The notes under the pieces are model-generated. The model had not been told where the DNA came from and made no database searches. It saw only the letters and a list, made by a program, of their open reading frames with translations. The position numbers and the translations under genes are program-made. From an uncultured Prevotella sp. (GTDB lineage Bacteria; Bacteroidota; Bacteroidia; Bacteroidales; Bacteroidaceae), in NCBI GenBank assembly GCA_947303825.1, contig CAMYZK010000021.1, positions 1 through 15,767 on the forward strand: DNA of 15,767 bases, given 5' to 3'. How positions within the stretch are numbered: position 1 is the first letter of the stretch; the number at the start of each line of letters is the position of its first letter. Of this stretch, positions 6,695-14,121 are shown piece after piece.

Positions 6695-9196
6695 ATGAAA
6701 CAGATTAGACTATTATTAACAACAATGCTGCTTACAGCCTCGGCAGCAATGACGGCCCAGACCACCACTGTAAAGGGTGTGCTGGTAGACAAGAACCTGG
6801 GCGACGGCGAGCCGTTTGCCACAGTACGCATTTTCAAGGCAGGCACAAAGGACAAGCCTGTGGCAATGTTTCTTACAAAAGTGGACGGACAGTTCCAGCA
6901 AGACGTGAAGGGTAAGGGCAAGTACGACATTGTGTTCAGCAGTGTGGGCAAGGACGACCTCAAACAGGCCATAGAGCTGGGTAACGGCAGCACGCTAGAC
7001 CTCGACACATTATATATTAAGACTAGTGAGAACATGCTTGGCGGAGTGGAGATTGTGGCACAGAAGCCTCTGGTGAAGATGGAGGTTGACAAGATGAGCT
7101 ACAATGTGGCCGAAGACGATGATGCCAAGGCTTCAACAGTGCTCGACATGCTGCGCAAGGTGCCAATGGTAACTGTTGACGGTCAGGACAACATAACCGT
7201 GAACGGCAGTTCGTCGTTTAAGGTATACGTTGACGGTAAGCCCAACGTGATGTTCTCATCTAATCCGTCGGTAATTTTCAAGAGCATGCCTGCTACGGCA
7301 GTTAAGAACATAGAAGTGGTGACAAACCCCGGTGCGAAGTATGATGCAGAGGGTGCCTCCGGTGTTCTCAACATTGTGCTTAACAAGCAGGCTGCCGGAG
7401 GTGCTGCCAGCATGGACGGCTACAACGGAACACTCCGTGCTGCCGCTGGAACCAATGGCTGGGGGGGCGGTGCCTTCCTCAGTGGGCAGCAAGGCAAACT
7501 GAGCTATAGTGCCAATGCTCTGTACCAGAAGATGTCGCCAAACACGACGAAGGTGGACAGCGAGATAGATCAGCAAATGATGATGCAGACCGGCAAGAGT
7601 GAGACCAAGACTCGTATTCCTGTTACCATGGGAAGCCTGTCGCTGGGCTATGACATAGACTCGATGAGTACCATGAGCCTGACAGCCGAGTTGACTAGCA
7701 TGCTGATGAAAAACACAGGAAGAACAGAGACCAATTTGCAGACATCTATGCTTGGCACCAATACGTTGGGTTGGCAATATGGCAACGACTTGGTGCTGAA
7801 GAACCGTCAGACATCGTTTAGTGCTGCTGCCGACTACCAACGCTTCTTCAACACCGAGCGCAACAGCTGGCTCACTCTGGCCTACCAGCTAAGCTATACA
7901 CCCACGCACAATGAGCAGCGCACCAACTTTGATGTGGTGACTGGCATACCCATTGACATTACCGACCGCTATAGCGACAACCATGAGAAGACCACAGAGC
8001 ACACCTTCCAGACCGATTTCACAACACCGCTGGGCAGCTCGGCAGCCAGCAAGCTGAACCTTGGCGCAAAGCTGATGGTGCGCAAGGCAACGTCGGATGC
8101 CTCCATGCTGTTCTATGACAATGCAGGAAACGTATTACAAGGCAATAGCATATACCAGGACTACGAGCACAAGAACCGCATAGGTGCCGCATACGCTGAG
8201 TATGAGGGTAAGTGGGGAAGCCTAGGGGCCAAGGCAGGCTTGCGCTATGAGCACACATGGCAGGATGTGGAGTACAAGACGGGTAACACCACCGACTTCT
8301 CTACCGACTATGGTAACCTGGTGCCGTCGGCCAGCTTGAGCTATTCGCTGGCTCCTACCAGCAATCTGGGACTGGCATACAACATGCGCATCTCCCGTCC
8401 GGGCATAACATACCTCAATCCATACGTTGACCGCTCCAGTCCCACAGCACTGACTTACGGTAACAGCGACCTCGACGTGGAAAAGATACACAACGTGGCC
8501 CTCGTCTTCAACAGCTTCAGCTCCAATCTTATGCTTAATCTCAATCTGAGTCACAACTTCACCGACAATGCCATTGAGCAGTACAGCTTTGAGAAAGACG
8601 GCATGCTCAACACCACCTATGGCAACATTGTGAAGCGTCACCAGACGACCCTCAACGGATATGCCAACTTGCTGCTGCACAAGAACACACGCCTCTTTGT
8701 CAACGGTGGTGTGAGCTACACCGACCTGCGTTCAGACGCACTCGATGCGAAGAACAACGGATGGTCGGCAAACGTTATGGCCGGTCTGCAGCAGACACTG
8801 CCTCTCGACATCAAGCTCGGTGCATACCTCATCAGCCGTACAAAGACCTATACCCTGCAAGGATGGAGTGGAGGCATGAACATGCTCATTGGCATGCTTT
8901 CGAAGACCTTCTTCAACGATAAGCTCACGCTGGGGCTTCAGGGCATGACGGGTCTTAACGACGGCGGATGCCTGAAGATAGAGACTTTCAGCAAAGGAAA
9001 CGGATTCTCAAACCACATGGACATACGTGTTCCCTTGTATGGACTTACATTCAACGTACAGTATGCCATTGGCAACACCAAGCAGCAGTTCCAGCAGCGC
9101 AGACAGACCCACATAGACAACAACTACATTGAGCAGGAGTCGCAGGGTGAGATGATAAACAGTGTGGGCTCAGACAACATGCAGAAGAAGTTTTGA
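6695..9196 (+). CDS. Outer-membrane beta-barrel receptor, TonB-dependent-receptor-like, with carboxypeptidase-regulatory domain
   Basis: An 833-residue outer-membrane protein. Residues 1-22 are a signal peptide ending in ASAAMTAQ. About 24-112 form a carboxypeptidase-regulatory-like beta-sandwich. About 125-230 form a plug-like domain with V149-L150-D151-M152-L153-R154, a VDG segment and N211-P212-G213-A-K-Y-D-A-E-G. This is the pattern of the Bacteroidota outer-membrane beta-barrel family related to TonB-dependent receptors. About 240-833 is a beta-barrel of alternating strands and asparagine-rich loops that ends in phenylalanine, as barrel proteins usually do. Such proteins import or sense a ligand at the cell surface, but the ligand is not evident. 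No SusD-like partner is adjacent, so a classical polysaccharide utilisation locus is not supported. The gene is followed 34 bases later by the histidine kinase, whose promoter overlaps its stop codon. Confidence 0.85.
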   Translation: MKQIRLLLTTMLLTASAAMTAQTTTVKGVLVDKNLGDGEPFATVRIFKAGTKDKPVAMFLTKVDGQFQQDVKGKGKYDIVFSSVGKDDLKQAIELGNGSTLDLDTLYIKTSENMLGGVEIVAQKPLVKMEVDKMSYNVAEDDDAKASTVLDMLRKVPMVTVDGQDNITVNGSSSFKVYVDGKPNVMFSSNPSVIFKSMPATAVKNIEVVTNPGAKYDAEGASGVLNIVLNKQAAGGAASMDGYNGTLRAAAGTNGWGGGAFLSGQQGKLSYSANALYQKMSPNTTKVDSEIDQQMMMQTGKSETKTRIPVTMGSLSLGYDIDSMSTMSLTAELTSMLMKNTGRTETNLQTSMLGTNTLGWQYGNDLVLKNRQTSFSAAADYQRFFNTERNSWLTLAYQLSYTPTHNEQRTNFDVVTGIPIDITDRYSDNHEKTTEHTFQTDFTTPLGSSAASKLNLGAKLMVRKATSDASMLFYDNAGNVLQGNSIYQDYEHKNRIGAAYAEYEGKWGSLGAKAGLRYEHTWQDVEYKTGNTTDFSTDYGNLVPSASLSYSLAPTSNLGLAYNMRISRPGITYLNPYVDRSSPTALTYGNSDLDVEKIHNVALVFNSFSSNLMLNLNLSHNFTDNAIEQYSFEKDGMLNTTYGNIVKRHQTTLNGYANLLLHKNTRLFVNGGVSYTDLRSDALDAKNNGWSANVMAGLQQTLPLDIKLGAYLISRTKTYTLQGWSGGMNMLIGMLSKTFFNDKLTLGLQGMTGLNDGGCLKIETFSKGNGFSNHMDIRVPLYGLTFNVQYAIGNTKQQFQQRRQTHIDNNYIEQESQGEMINSVGSDNMQKKF

Positions 9197-9223
9197 TTGG
9201 TGCGGAGAAGAATCGTAACTTTG
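9192..9223 (+). promoter_or_regulatory. Promoter of the histidine kinase gene, overlapping the receptor stop codon
   Basis: TTTG at 9192-9195, a 20-base spacer and TAACTTTG at 9216-9223. Both boxes and the spacing are canonical. The -33 box shares bases with the upstream stop codon TGA (9194-9196). The kinase ATG begins only seven bases after the -7 box, so the transcript would have almost no leader. Confidence 0.75.
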
Positions 9224-9230
9224 TAGCCTG

Positions 9231-10265
9231 ATGAAAAAGTTTGAAAGGAAGGACATATACTTGTTGATGGTGCAGGTGGCAGTGTGGGCAGTAATAATGC
9301 TTGCGCTGCCACTGGCAACGCTTCTGGGAACTCGCAGCTGGGAGCCCACGGCCACGTCGTGGCAGATGGTGTGGGACATGTTCCGCTCGCCATTGGTGAT
9401 ATACTTTGCTAACTTCTATGTTTTCGGCCCCAAACTCTTCTTCCGCCGCAAATACTGGCTTTTCTCTCTGTGCAACCTGCTGCTCATGGCTTTGTTGAAC
9501 TACAAATTCTTCTTTGTGGGCGAATACATGCCAGAGATGCCAGAGACAGCATGGATAGGATTCTTCTTGGGCATCTTTATCTTCGTGCTGCTCAACTTCT
9601 TCATGGGGGCTATAGCTATCGGGGTGCGCCATTTCATGCAGGTGAGCAAGATAAAGCAGCAACTTAAAGACGCCCAGGCCAAGAGCATAGAGGCAGAGCT
9701 GGCATGGCTTAAGAACCAGATAAACCCGCACTTCCTTTTCAATACGCTGAACAACATTTCCAGCCTTACACAGATAGACCCCGACGCAGCCCAGGACTCA
9801 ATAGCACAATTGAGCGACCTGCTGCGCTACGCCATGTACGAGACTAATAAAGACACCGTACCCATAAGCGGAGAGGTGGAGTTCATGCGCAACTATATCT
9901 CACTCATGAAGTTAAGGTGCAATGAGAAGGCAGAGGTGTTATGTCGGTTCTCTGTAGACAATGCCCAACAGGGTATAGCCCCTCTGCTCTTCATCTCAAT
10001 AATAGAGAATGCATTCAAACATGGAGTAAGCAGCAGCAGGGCATCAAAGATAGACATAAACTTTGAACAGCACAACGACACCATAACCTTCTCGTGCGAT
10101 AACACCAACTACCCGAAAGACGACTCAGACCGCAGCGGTTCAGGTATAGGCCTGGAGAACACCCGACGTCGTCTTGACCTGATGTACAAGGGCAAATACT
10201 CTTGGCAGCAGTCGCTGGAAGACGGAATCTATCATATTTGTATTTCCATAAACATGAAGAAATGA
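9231..10265 (+). CDS. LytS/YehU-type sensor histidine kinase
   Basis: A 344-residue inner-membrane sensor kinase. Four hydrophobic segments lie at about 9-32, 54-71, 75-96 and 108-132, followed by a charged coiled-coil-like linker (about 134-162). The phosphoacceptor box holds H167 in the N-P-H-F-L-F-N context typical of the His_kinase (LytS) family. The ATP-binding domain shows the N box E259-N260-A-F-K-H-G265 and a G box with G305-I306-G307-L308 followed by E-N-T-R-R-R. There is no periplasmic sensor domain of any size, so it probably senses within the membrane or through a partner protein. The regulator gene starts inside its stop codon (ATGA), which indicates translational coupling. It should phosphorylate the LytTR regulator at 10262-11032. 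The start at 9231 is preferred because it gives a basic N-terminus before the first membrane segment. Confidence 0.92.
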   Translation: MKKFERKDIYLLMVQVAVWAVIMLALPLATLLGTRSWEPTATSWQMVWDMFRSPLVIYFANFYVFGPKLFFRRKYWLFSLCNLLLMALLNYKFFFVGEYMPEMPETAWIGFFLGIFIFVLLNFFMGAIAIGVRHFMQVSKIKQQLKDAQAKSIEAELAWLKNQINPHFLFNTLNNISSLTQIDPDAAQDSIAQLSDLLRYAMYETNKDTVPISGEVEFMRNYISLMKLRCNEKAEVLCRFSVDNAQQGIAPLLFISIIENAFKHGVSSSRASKIDINFEQHNDTITFSCDNTNYPKDDSDRSGSGIGLENTRRRLDLMYKGKYSWQQSLEDGIYHICISINMKK

Positions 10266-11032
10266 ACTTGTCATGCATCATTGTTGACGACGAGCCCCTG
10301 GCCGTCAGACTTCTTGAGTCTTTTGTAGCCAAGACACCTGGGCTTACGCTCATGGCCTCCTTCACCGACCCTGTGGAAGCAGTGAATGCCGTAAAAGAAA
10401 ACAGGCCCGACTTGCTTTTCCTCGACATACAGATGCCCGACATTAACGGTATGGAGCTGGCACATGTCATACCTGAGGAAACACGCGTCATTTTTACAAC
10501 AGCATTCAAGGAATATGCCTTTGAGAGCTATGAAGTGAGCGCGCTCGACTTCCTGCTCAAGCCCATAAGATACAACAAGTTCGTTGCGGCGGTAGAGAAG
10601 GCAAGAATGTGGTTTGAAAGAACACATGAGACTATTGTGGAGAATAGTCGGGATTATGAAACCAGAAACGAAGAAACTATTTTCCTCAAGGTGGACGGCG
10701 AATATCAGCAGGTGTCGCTCTCAAATGTGCTGTATGTAAGCGGAATGAAAGACTACGTGATGTTCTACCTTGATGATAAAAGGCAGCTGGCTGTAGAGCA
10801 AGGCAAGGCATCAAGGCCGCTTGTCACACATCTCACAATGAAGGCGGTAGAAGAGATGCTTCCGCAGGACAAGTTCATGCGGGTGAACCGTTCTTATATC
10901 GTGGCATTGGACAAGATACGCAAGGTAGACCGAAATGACTGCATCTACATAGGTGGTGAGATAATACATGTTACCGATGCATACCTGGATAAATTTCTTG
11001 AATACCTGAAGAGCAGATGCCCGGGATGCTAA
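10262..11032 (+). CDS. LytTR-family response regulator
   Basis: A 256-residue cytoplasmic DNA-binding regulator, partner of the upstream kinase. The receiver domain (about 3-118) has the acidic pocket D9-D10, the phosphoacceptor D55 in L-F-L-D-I-Q-M-P-D, T79/T80 and K100-P101. The LytTR domain (about 150-250) carries the family signature F-M-R-V-N-R-S-Y-I-V. LytTR domains bind paired 9-bp direct repeats and usually activate transcription. The start is placed at 10262 because it overlaps the kinase stop as ATGA and puts the receiver's first strand at the N-terminus. The open frame extends 20 codons further upstream, but that part lies inside the kinase gene. A likely target is the paired repeat before the receptor gene. 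Confidence 0.93.
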   Translation: MNLSCIIVDDEPLAVRLLESFVAKTPGLTLMASFTDPVEAVNAVKENRPDLLFLDIQMPDINGMELAHVIPEETRVIFTTAFKEYAFESYEVSALDFLLKPIRYNKFVAAVEKARMWFERTHETIVENSRDYETRNEETIFLKVDGEYQQVSLSNVLYVSGMKDYVMFYLDDKRQLAVEQGKASRPLVTHLTMKAVEEMLPQDKFMRVNRSYIVALDKIRKVDRNDCIYIGGEIIHVTDAYLDKFLEYLKSRCPGC

Positions 11033-11106
11033 TCCCCCCAGGAAGCTAATAGACTCTGTTGTGGTATTTTTTCCCCCATTTGTTATCGAAATAAAAAGAT
11101 AATTGC

Positions 11107-11127
11107 TACCTTTGCCGAAAAAAAAAA
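11107..11127 (+). promoter_or_regulatory. -7 box and A10 tract before the MG2-domain gene
   Basis: TACCTTTG at 11107-11114 is a perfect -7 box, and transcription would begin at about 11118-11121, inside a run of ten A (11118-11127). A TTTG occurs at 11079-11082, but its 24-base spacer is longer than usual, so the -33 element is poor. The gene probably has its own, perhaps activator-dependent, promoter rather than relying only on the kinase-regulator message. Confidence 0.6.
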
Positions 11128-11134
11128 GATTAGC

Positions 11135-13915
11135 ATGTTTAAGAATGCCGTTATATACCTTCTGCTGGCTATTACTTCACTTGCCTCTAATGCACAAGTT
11201 ACGCTCGACAGCATAGGCACATTGCTGGCAAACGCCCCTGTTCAGGAAAAAGCATATTTACACCTGGACAATACCTGCTACTTTAAAGGCGATACCATTT
11301 GGTACAAGAGCTATGTAGTGCGTGCCGACGACCTGACCTATACTGATATGAGCAGAATACTGTATGTAGAGCTGGTATCGCCCGACGGATTGGTGGTGGA
11401 AAGGCAGAGCATGATTGTATCATCCGACGGCTATGGCGACGGCAATTTTGCCATTCCGGACTCGCTCTATTCTGGCTACTATGAGCTGAGAGCTTATACA
11501 CGGTGGATGCTGAACTTCAAGGTGAGTTCACACCAATATACTCGTACCGACAGGGAACAGTTCTACAACAGTATGATGGCGAGAGACTTCTTCAGACAAT
11601 ACGGTACAATATACAGTCGCGTCGTTCCTATTTATGAACGGCCAGACTCTGCTGGCGGCTACTCGCAGAAATACATAGTTAATCGTCCGAAGACAAGATT
11701 GGAAAAAGAGCAGAAGGAAAACCTTACTGTGAACTTCTATCCCGAAGGTGGACATCTCATAGCAGGCACCAAGTGTGCGGTGGCTTTTGAGGCATTGGGG
11801 GCAGACGGTGAACAGGTCGACGTGAAAGGCATACTGGAGCTGTCTGGCAGGAATATTGCCATCGCTACTGAACACCAGGGTAGGGGAGCGTTTACCATTG
11901 ATGTGCCAGAGAACGGCAGCATGAAAGCCAGATTCGACTATCATGGAAAGAAATATACCTTTGACTTGCCCAAAGTAGAGAAGCAGGGGTGCGCTCTTCG
12001 TCTTGATGCTTCTGGCGACAGACTTATAGCCGACATCTCTCTGAAAGGCAAAGGCTCTAGCTGTGAATACGGAGTAGCGGTGCTTTGCAGAGGTGTGCTA
12101 AAGCATTTCGAGAAGCTTACTGGTGACAGCCGCATACGGCTGGACTCATTGCAGTTGCCCACCGGTGTTTGTGACTTGATTGTGATAGACAGCGATGGGC
12201 GGGCCATGGCCGACCGTCTCTTCTTTGTAAACAACCACGATGTTGCCATGCAGCCTGTCACCGTGAGCGGCGTCAACGATGAATACCAGCCATACGACTC
12301 TATTGCACTGCATTTCCAGATGCCTGTAGGCACAAAGCACATTTCTATCAGTGTGCGCGATGGTGCATCCGACGACCCCACGTACGACACAGGCTCTATC
12401 ATGACTGACTTGCTGCTGGGCAGTGAACTGAAGGGATTCATTCCATACCCACACTATTACTTTGAAACCGACGATGAACAGCATCGCCGACATCTTGACC
12501 TGCTGATGATGGTGCAGGGGTGGCGCAGATACGACTATGCCGAGATTACCCGCGATGTCCCATTACGGTACGAACCAGAGAAGACGTTGACCGTAGAGGG
12601 CGCAGTATACAAGACAGTAGACTTTGAAGACCTGCGTGAGTGTGAGGTTCCCTATTGGCTTACAGGCATCTTCGGTTACTGCCAAGACGATGAAGACCAT
12701 AAAGACCCCAACGACCCTTCCAACATGAAGCAGTATGAGGAGTCTGAGACACTTACCACCCCCGATGGCTCTTTGGAGCTGGAGGAGATGGGAGTGATAG
12801 AGAAAGAAGCTGTGCCCGAAAGCGTGGTAGACCCTGAATTTGGCATTAACCACGGCGGTCTTGGATATGAGGTGGTGGTTAACGGTGAACTGGTCGTGGG
12901 AAAGGATGTTGCTACCGTAGACATGGAGACTACCAATGGTGGACAGTTCATGTTTAACGTTCCTCCCTTCTACGGCGATGGTATTCTTTTCCTCAGTGCG
13001 CATAAGAAAGACATCAGCGAAAAGAAATTGCATAAACTCGACACAAAGGGACGCCTGGACGAAGATGCATGGCCCGAGTACTACGTCAAGAGAAACTTGT
13101 TCTATCCTGTCTTTGCACGTAAATATGACTATTACCAGTGTCATATACCTGAAGAAGACCCATTAAACTTCGACAGTGGCTATGTGGCAGACACAGGACG
13201 TATTTCCAAGTTCGACACTGAACTAGACAACATTGATGTGAAATCGCACCGCCGTCGTGGGCGGCACGCCATTGACTATAGTAAGCCTGCCTATGTCTAC
13301 GATGCCTATGAGCTTTACAATCTGGCTACCGACTATGGACTGAGTTTCGGAAAACTTAACTTCCGGCGTTTCCCCATACAAGTCAGCATGCTGCTCCTAG
13401 GCAACTACAATAGCAAGCGCTTTTTCAACGTGCAGGCCAGGATGAGCGACGATATGGAGAAACCATACCTCTTCTACCGTAACTTCAAACCCGATGAGTC
13501 TGTCAACACCATGGCTTTCCGCAGCAATCATGCTATCGCATCCAATCTAAGACTCAACAGGCAGAACGAGATACGGCTCTTCACCGACTTTGAACTGCGT
13601 AATGAAGACAAGCCTATAGAGCAGTCTACGAGTGTGGCCGATGTCACCCTCGACTTTATGCTGATGCCAAGCGGGTCGAAACGCTATACCTATCGCGACC
13701 GTCGTATCATCTTCCACGGAATGTATGAGCCCGATGATTTCTATCATCCCGACTACAGCAACAGGGCAACTGATGCCATGCCTGCCGATTATCGACGCAC
13801 GCTCTATTGGAACCCCAATGCTCGTCCCGACGAGGATGGCGGCTTTACTGCCCGTTTCTATAACAATGGAAAGGCTACACGCATCAAAGTGAGCACCGCA
13901 GGAGTGTTCAGGTGA
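11135..13915 (+). CDS. MG2-domain (alpha-2-macroglobulin-like) surface or periplasmic protein
   Basis: A 926-residue exported protein with a signal peptide (1-20, ending SLASNA). Residues about 37-130 match an MG2-type module: Q-E-K-A-Y-L-H-L-D, then K-G-D-T-I-W-Y-K, and a strand pair ending in R-A-Y-T-R-W124-M-L-N-F. About 199-285 is a second beta-sandwich that starts with F-Y-P-E-G-G. A conserved V-Q-G-W463-R-R-Y segment follows, then a regulatory-like sandwich from about 480 interrupted by an acidic insert (about 516-575). The C-terminal part (about 640-926) includes L-Y-W892-N-P near the end. These features recur in large Bacteroidota proteins annotated as MG2-domain or plug-like proteins of unknown role; I recognise no catalytic residue. 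The protein stops soon after the final conserved strand. Its position after a two-component pair, with an outer-membrane receptor on the other side, suggests an envelope function. The biochemical role is unknown. Confidence 0.75.
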   Translation: MFKNAVIYLLLAITSLASNAQVTLDSIGTLLANAPVQEKAYLHLDNTCYFKGDTIWYKSYVVRADDLTYTDMSRILYVELVSPDGLVVERQSMIVSSDGYGDGNFAIPDSLYSGYYELRAYTRWMLNFKVSSHQYTRTDREQFYNSMMARDFFRQYGTIYSRVVPIYERPDSAGGYSQKYIVNRPKTRLEKEQKENLTVNFYPEGGHLIAGTKCAVAFEALGADGEQVDVKGILELSGRNIAIATEHQGRGAFTIDVPENGSMKARFDYHGKKYTFDLPKVEKQGCALRLDASGDRLIADISLKGKGSSCEYGVAVLCRGVLKHFEKLTGDSRIRLDSLQLPTGVCDLIVIDSDGRAMADRLFFVNNHDVAMQPVTVSGVNDEYQPYDSIALHFQMPVGTKHISISVRDGASDDPTYDTGSIMTDLLLGSELKGFIPYPHYYFETDDEQHRRHLDLLMMVQGWRRYDYAEITRDVPLRYEPEKTLTVEGAVYKTVDFEDLRECEVPYWLTGIFGYCQDDEDHKDPNDPSNMKQYEESETLTTPDGSLELEEMGVIEKEAVPESVVDPEFGINHGGLGYEVVVNGELVVGKDVATVDMETTNGGQFMFNVPPFYGDGILFLSAHKKDISEKKLHKLDTKGRLDEDAWPEYYVKRNLFYPVFARKYDYYQCHIPEEDPLNFDSGYVADTGRISKFDTELDNIDVKSHRRRGRHAIDYSKPAYVYDAYELYNLATDYGLSFGKLNFRRFPIQVSMLLLGNYNSKRFFNVQARMSDDMEKPYLFYRNFKPDESVNTMAFRSNHAIASNLRLNRQNEIRLFTDFELRNEDKPIEQSTSVADVTLDFMLMPSGSKRYTYRDRRIIFHGMYEPDDFYHPDYSNRATDAMPADYRRTLYWNPNARPDEDGGFTARFYNNGKATRIKVSTAGVFR

Positions 13916-14029
13916 TAGACATCTTCAGATGAAAGATGACAGATATGATTCTTTCCAATTTCTTTCTTGAATATTTGGATAAATTTTATATTTATGCAAA
14001 TTTGTTTCTAAACTCTAATGAAGGTCGAA

Positions 14030-14063
14030 CTCAAAAACTTAAAAACTCGAAAAAACTCTTAAT
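14030..14063 (+). repeat. 8-bp degenerate tandem repeat upstream of the symporter, consensus ACTCNAAA
   Basis: Octamers begin at 14030, 14038 and 14046 in perfect 8-bp register (ACTCAAAA, ACTTAAAA, ACTCGAAA). A fourth, ACTCTTAA at 14056, is offset by two extra A. The units resemble those at 702-741. Here the array lies upstream of the -7 box at 14093, so it would be promoter-upstream DNA rather than leader RNA. Confidence 0.65.
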
Positions 14064-14092
14064 TTCTTACCATTAACTCTTATCTCTTTCGT

Positions 14093-14100
14093 ACCTTTGC
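14093..14100 (+). promoter_or_regulatory. -7 box of the symporter promoter
   Basis: TACCTTTG is an exact TAnnTTTG match 21 bases before the start codon. No TTTG is found 19-21 bases upstream (that region reads TTACCA), so the -33 part is weak or activator-dependent. The predicted start near 14104 leaves a leader of about 18 bases. Confidence 0.6.
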
Positions 14101-14121
14101 ACCGTTTTTTAAATAAACGGT
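14101..14121. promoter_or_regulatory. Inverted repeat between the -7 box and the symporter start codon
   Basis: ACCGTTT (14101-14107) and AAACGGT (14115-14121) are perfect inverted copies around a 7-base AT loop. The right arm abuts the ATG at 14122 and the left arm straddles the predicted transcription start. This position suits a repressor operator; as RNA, part of the stem might be missing. Confidence 0.45.

Noticed and set aside
6695..9196. SusC-type receptor of a polysaccharide utilisation locus
   Set aside because: The barrel is shorter than most SusC proteins, no SusD-like lipoprotein follows, and the regulator is a LytTR pair rather than a hybrid two-component system or ECF sigma/anti-sigma pair.
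10202..10261. 20-codon upstream extension of the response regulator
   Set aside because: It lies inside the kinase gene and adds residues before the receiver's first strand. The ATGA overlap at 10262 is the usual start arrangement.
13920..13938. Small inverted repeat CATCTT/AAGATG after the MG2-type gene
   Set aside because: A six-pair AT-rich stem with no U-tract is too weak to call a terminator.
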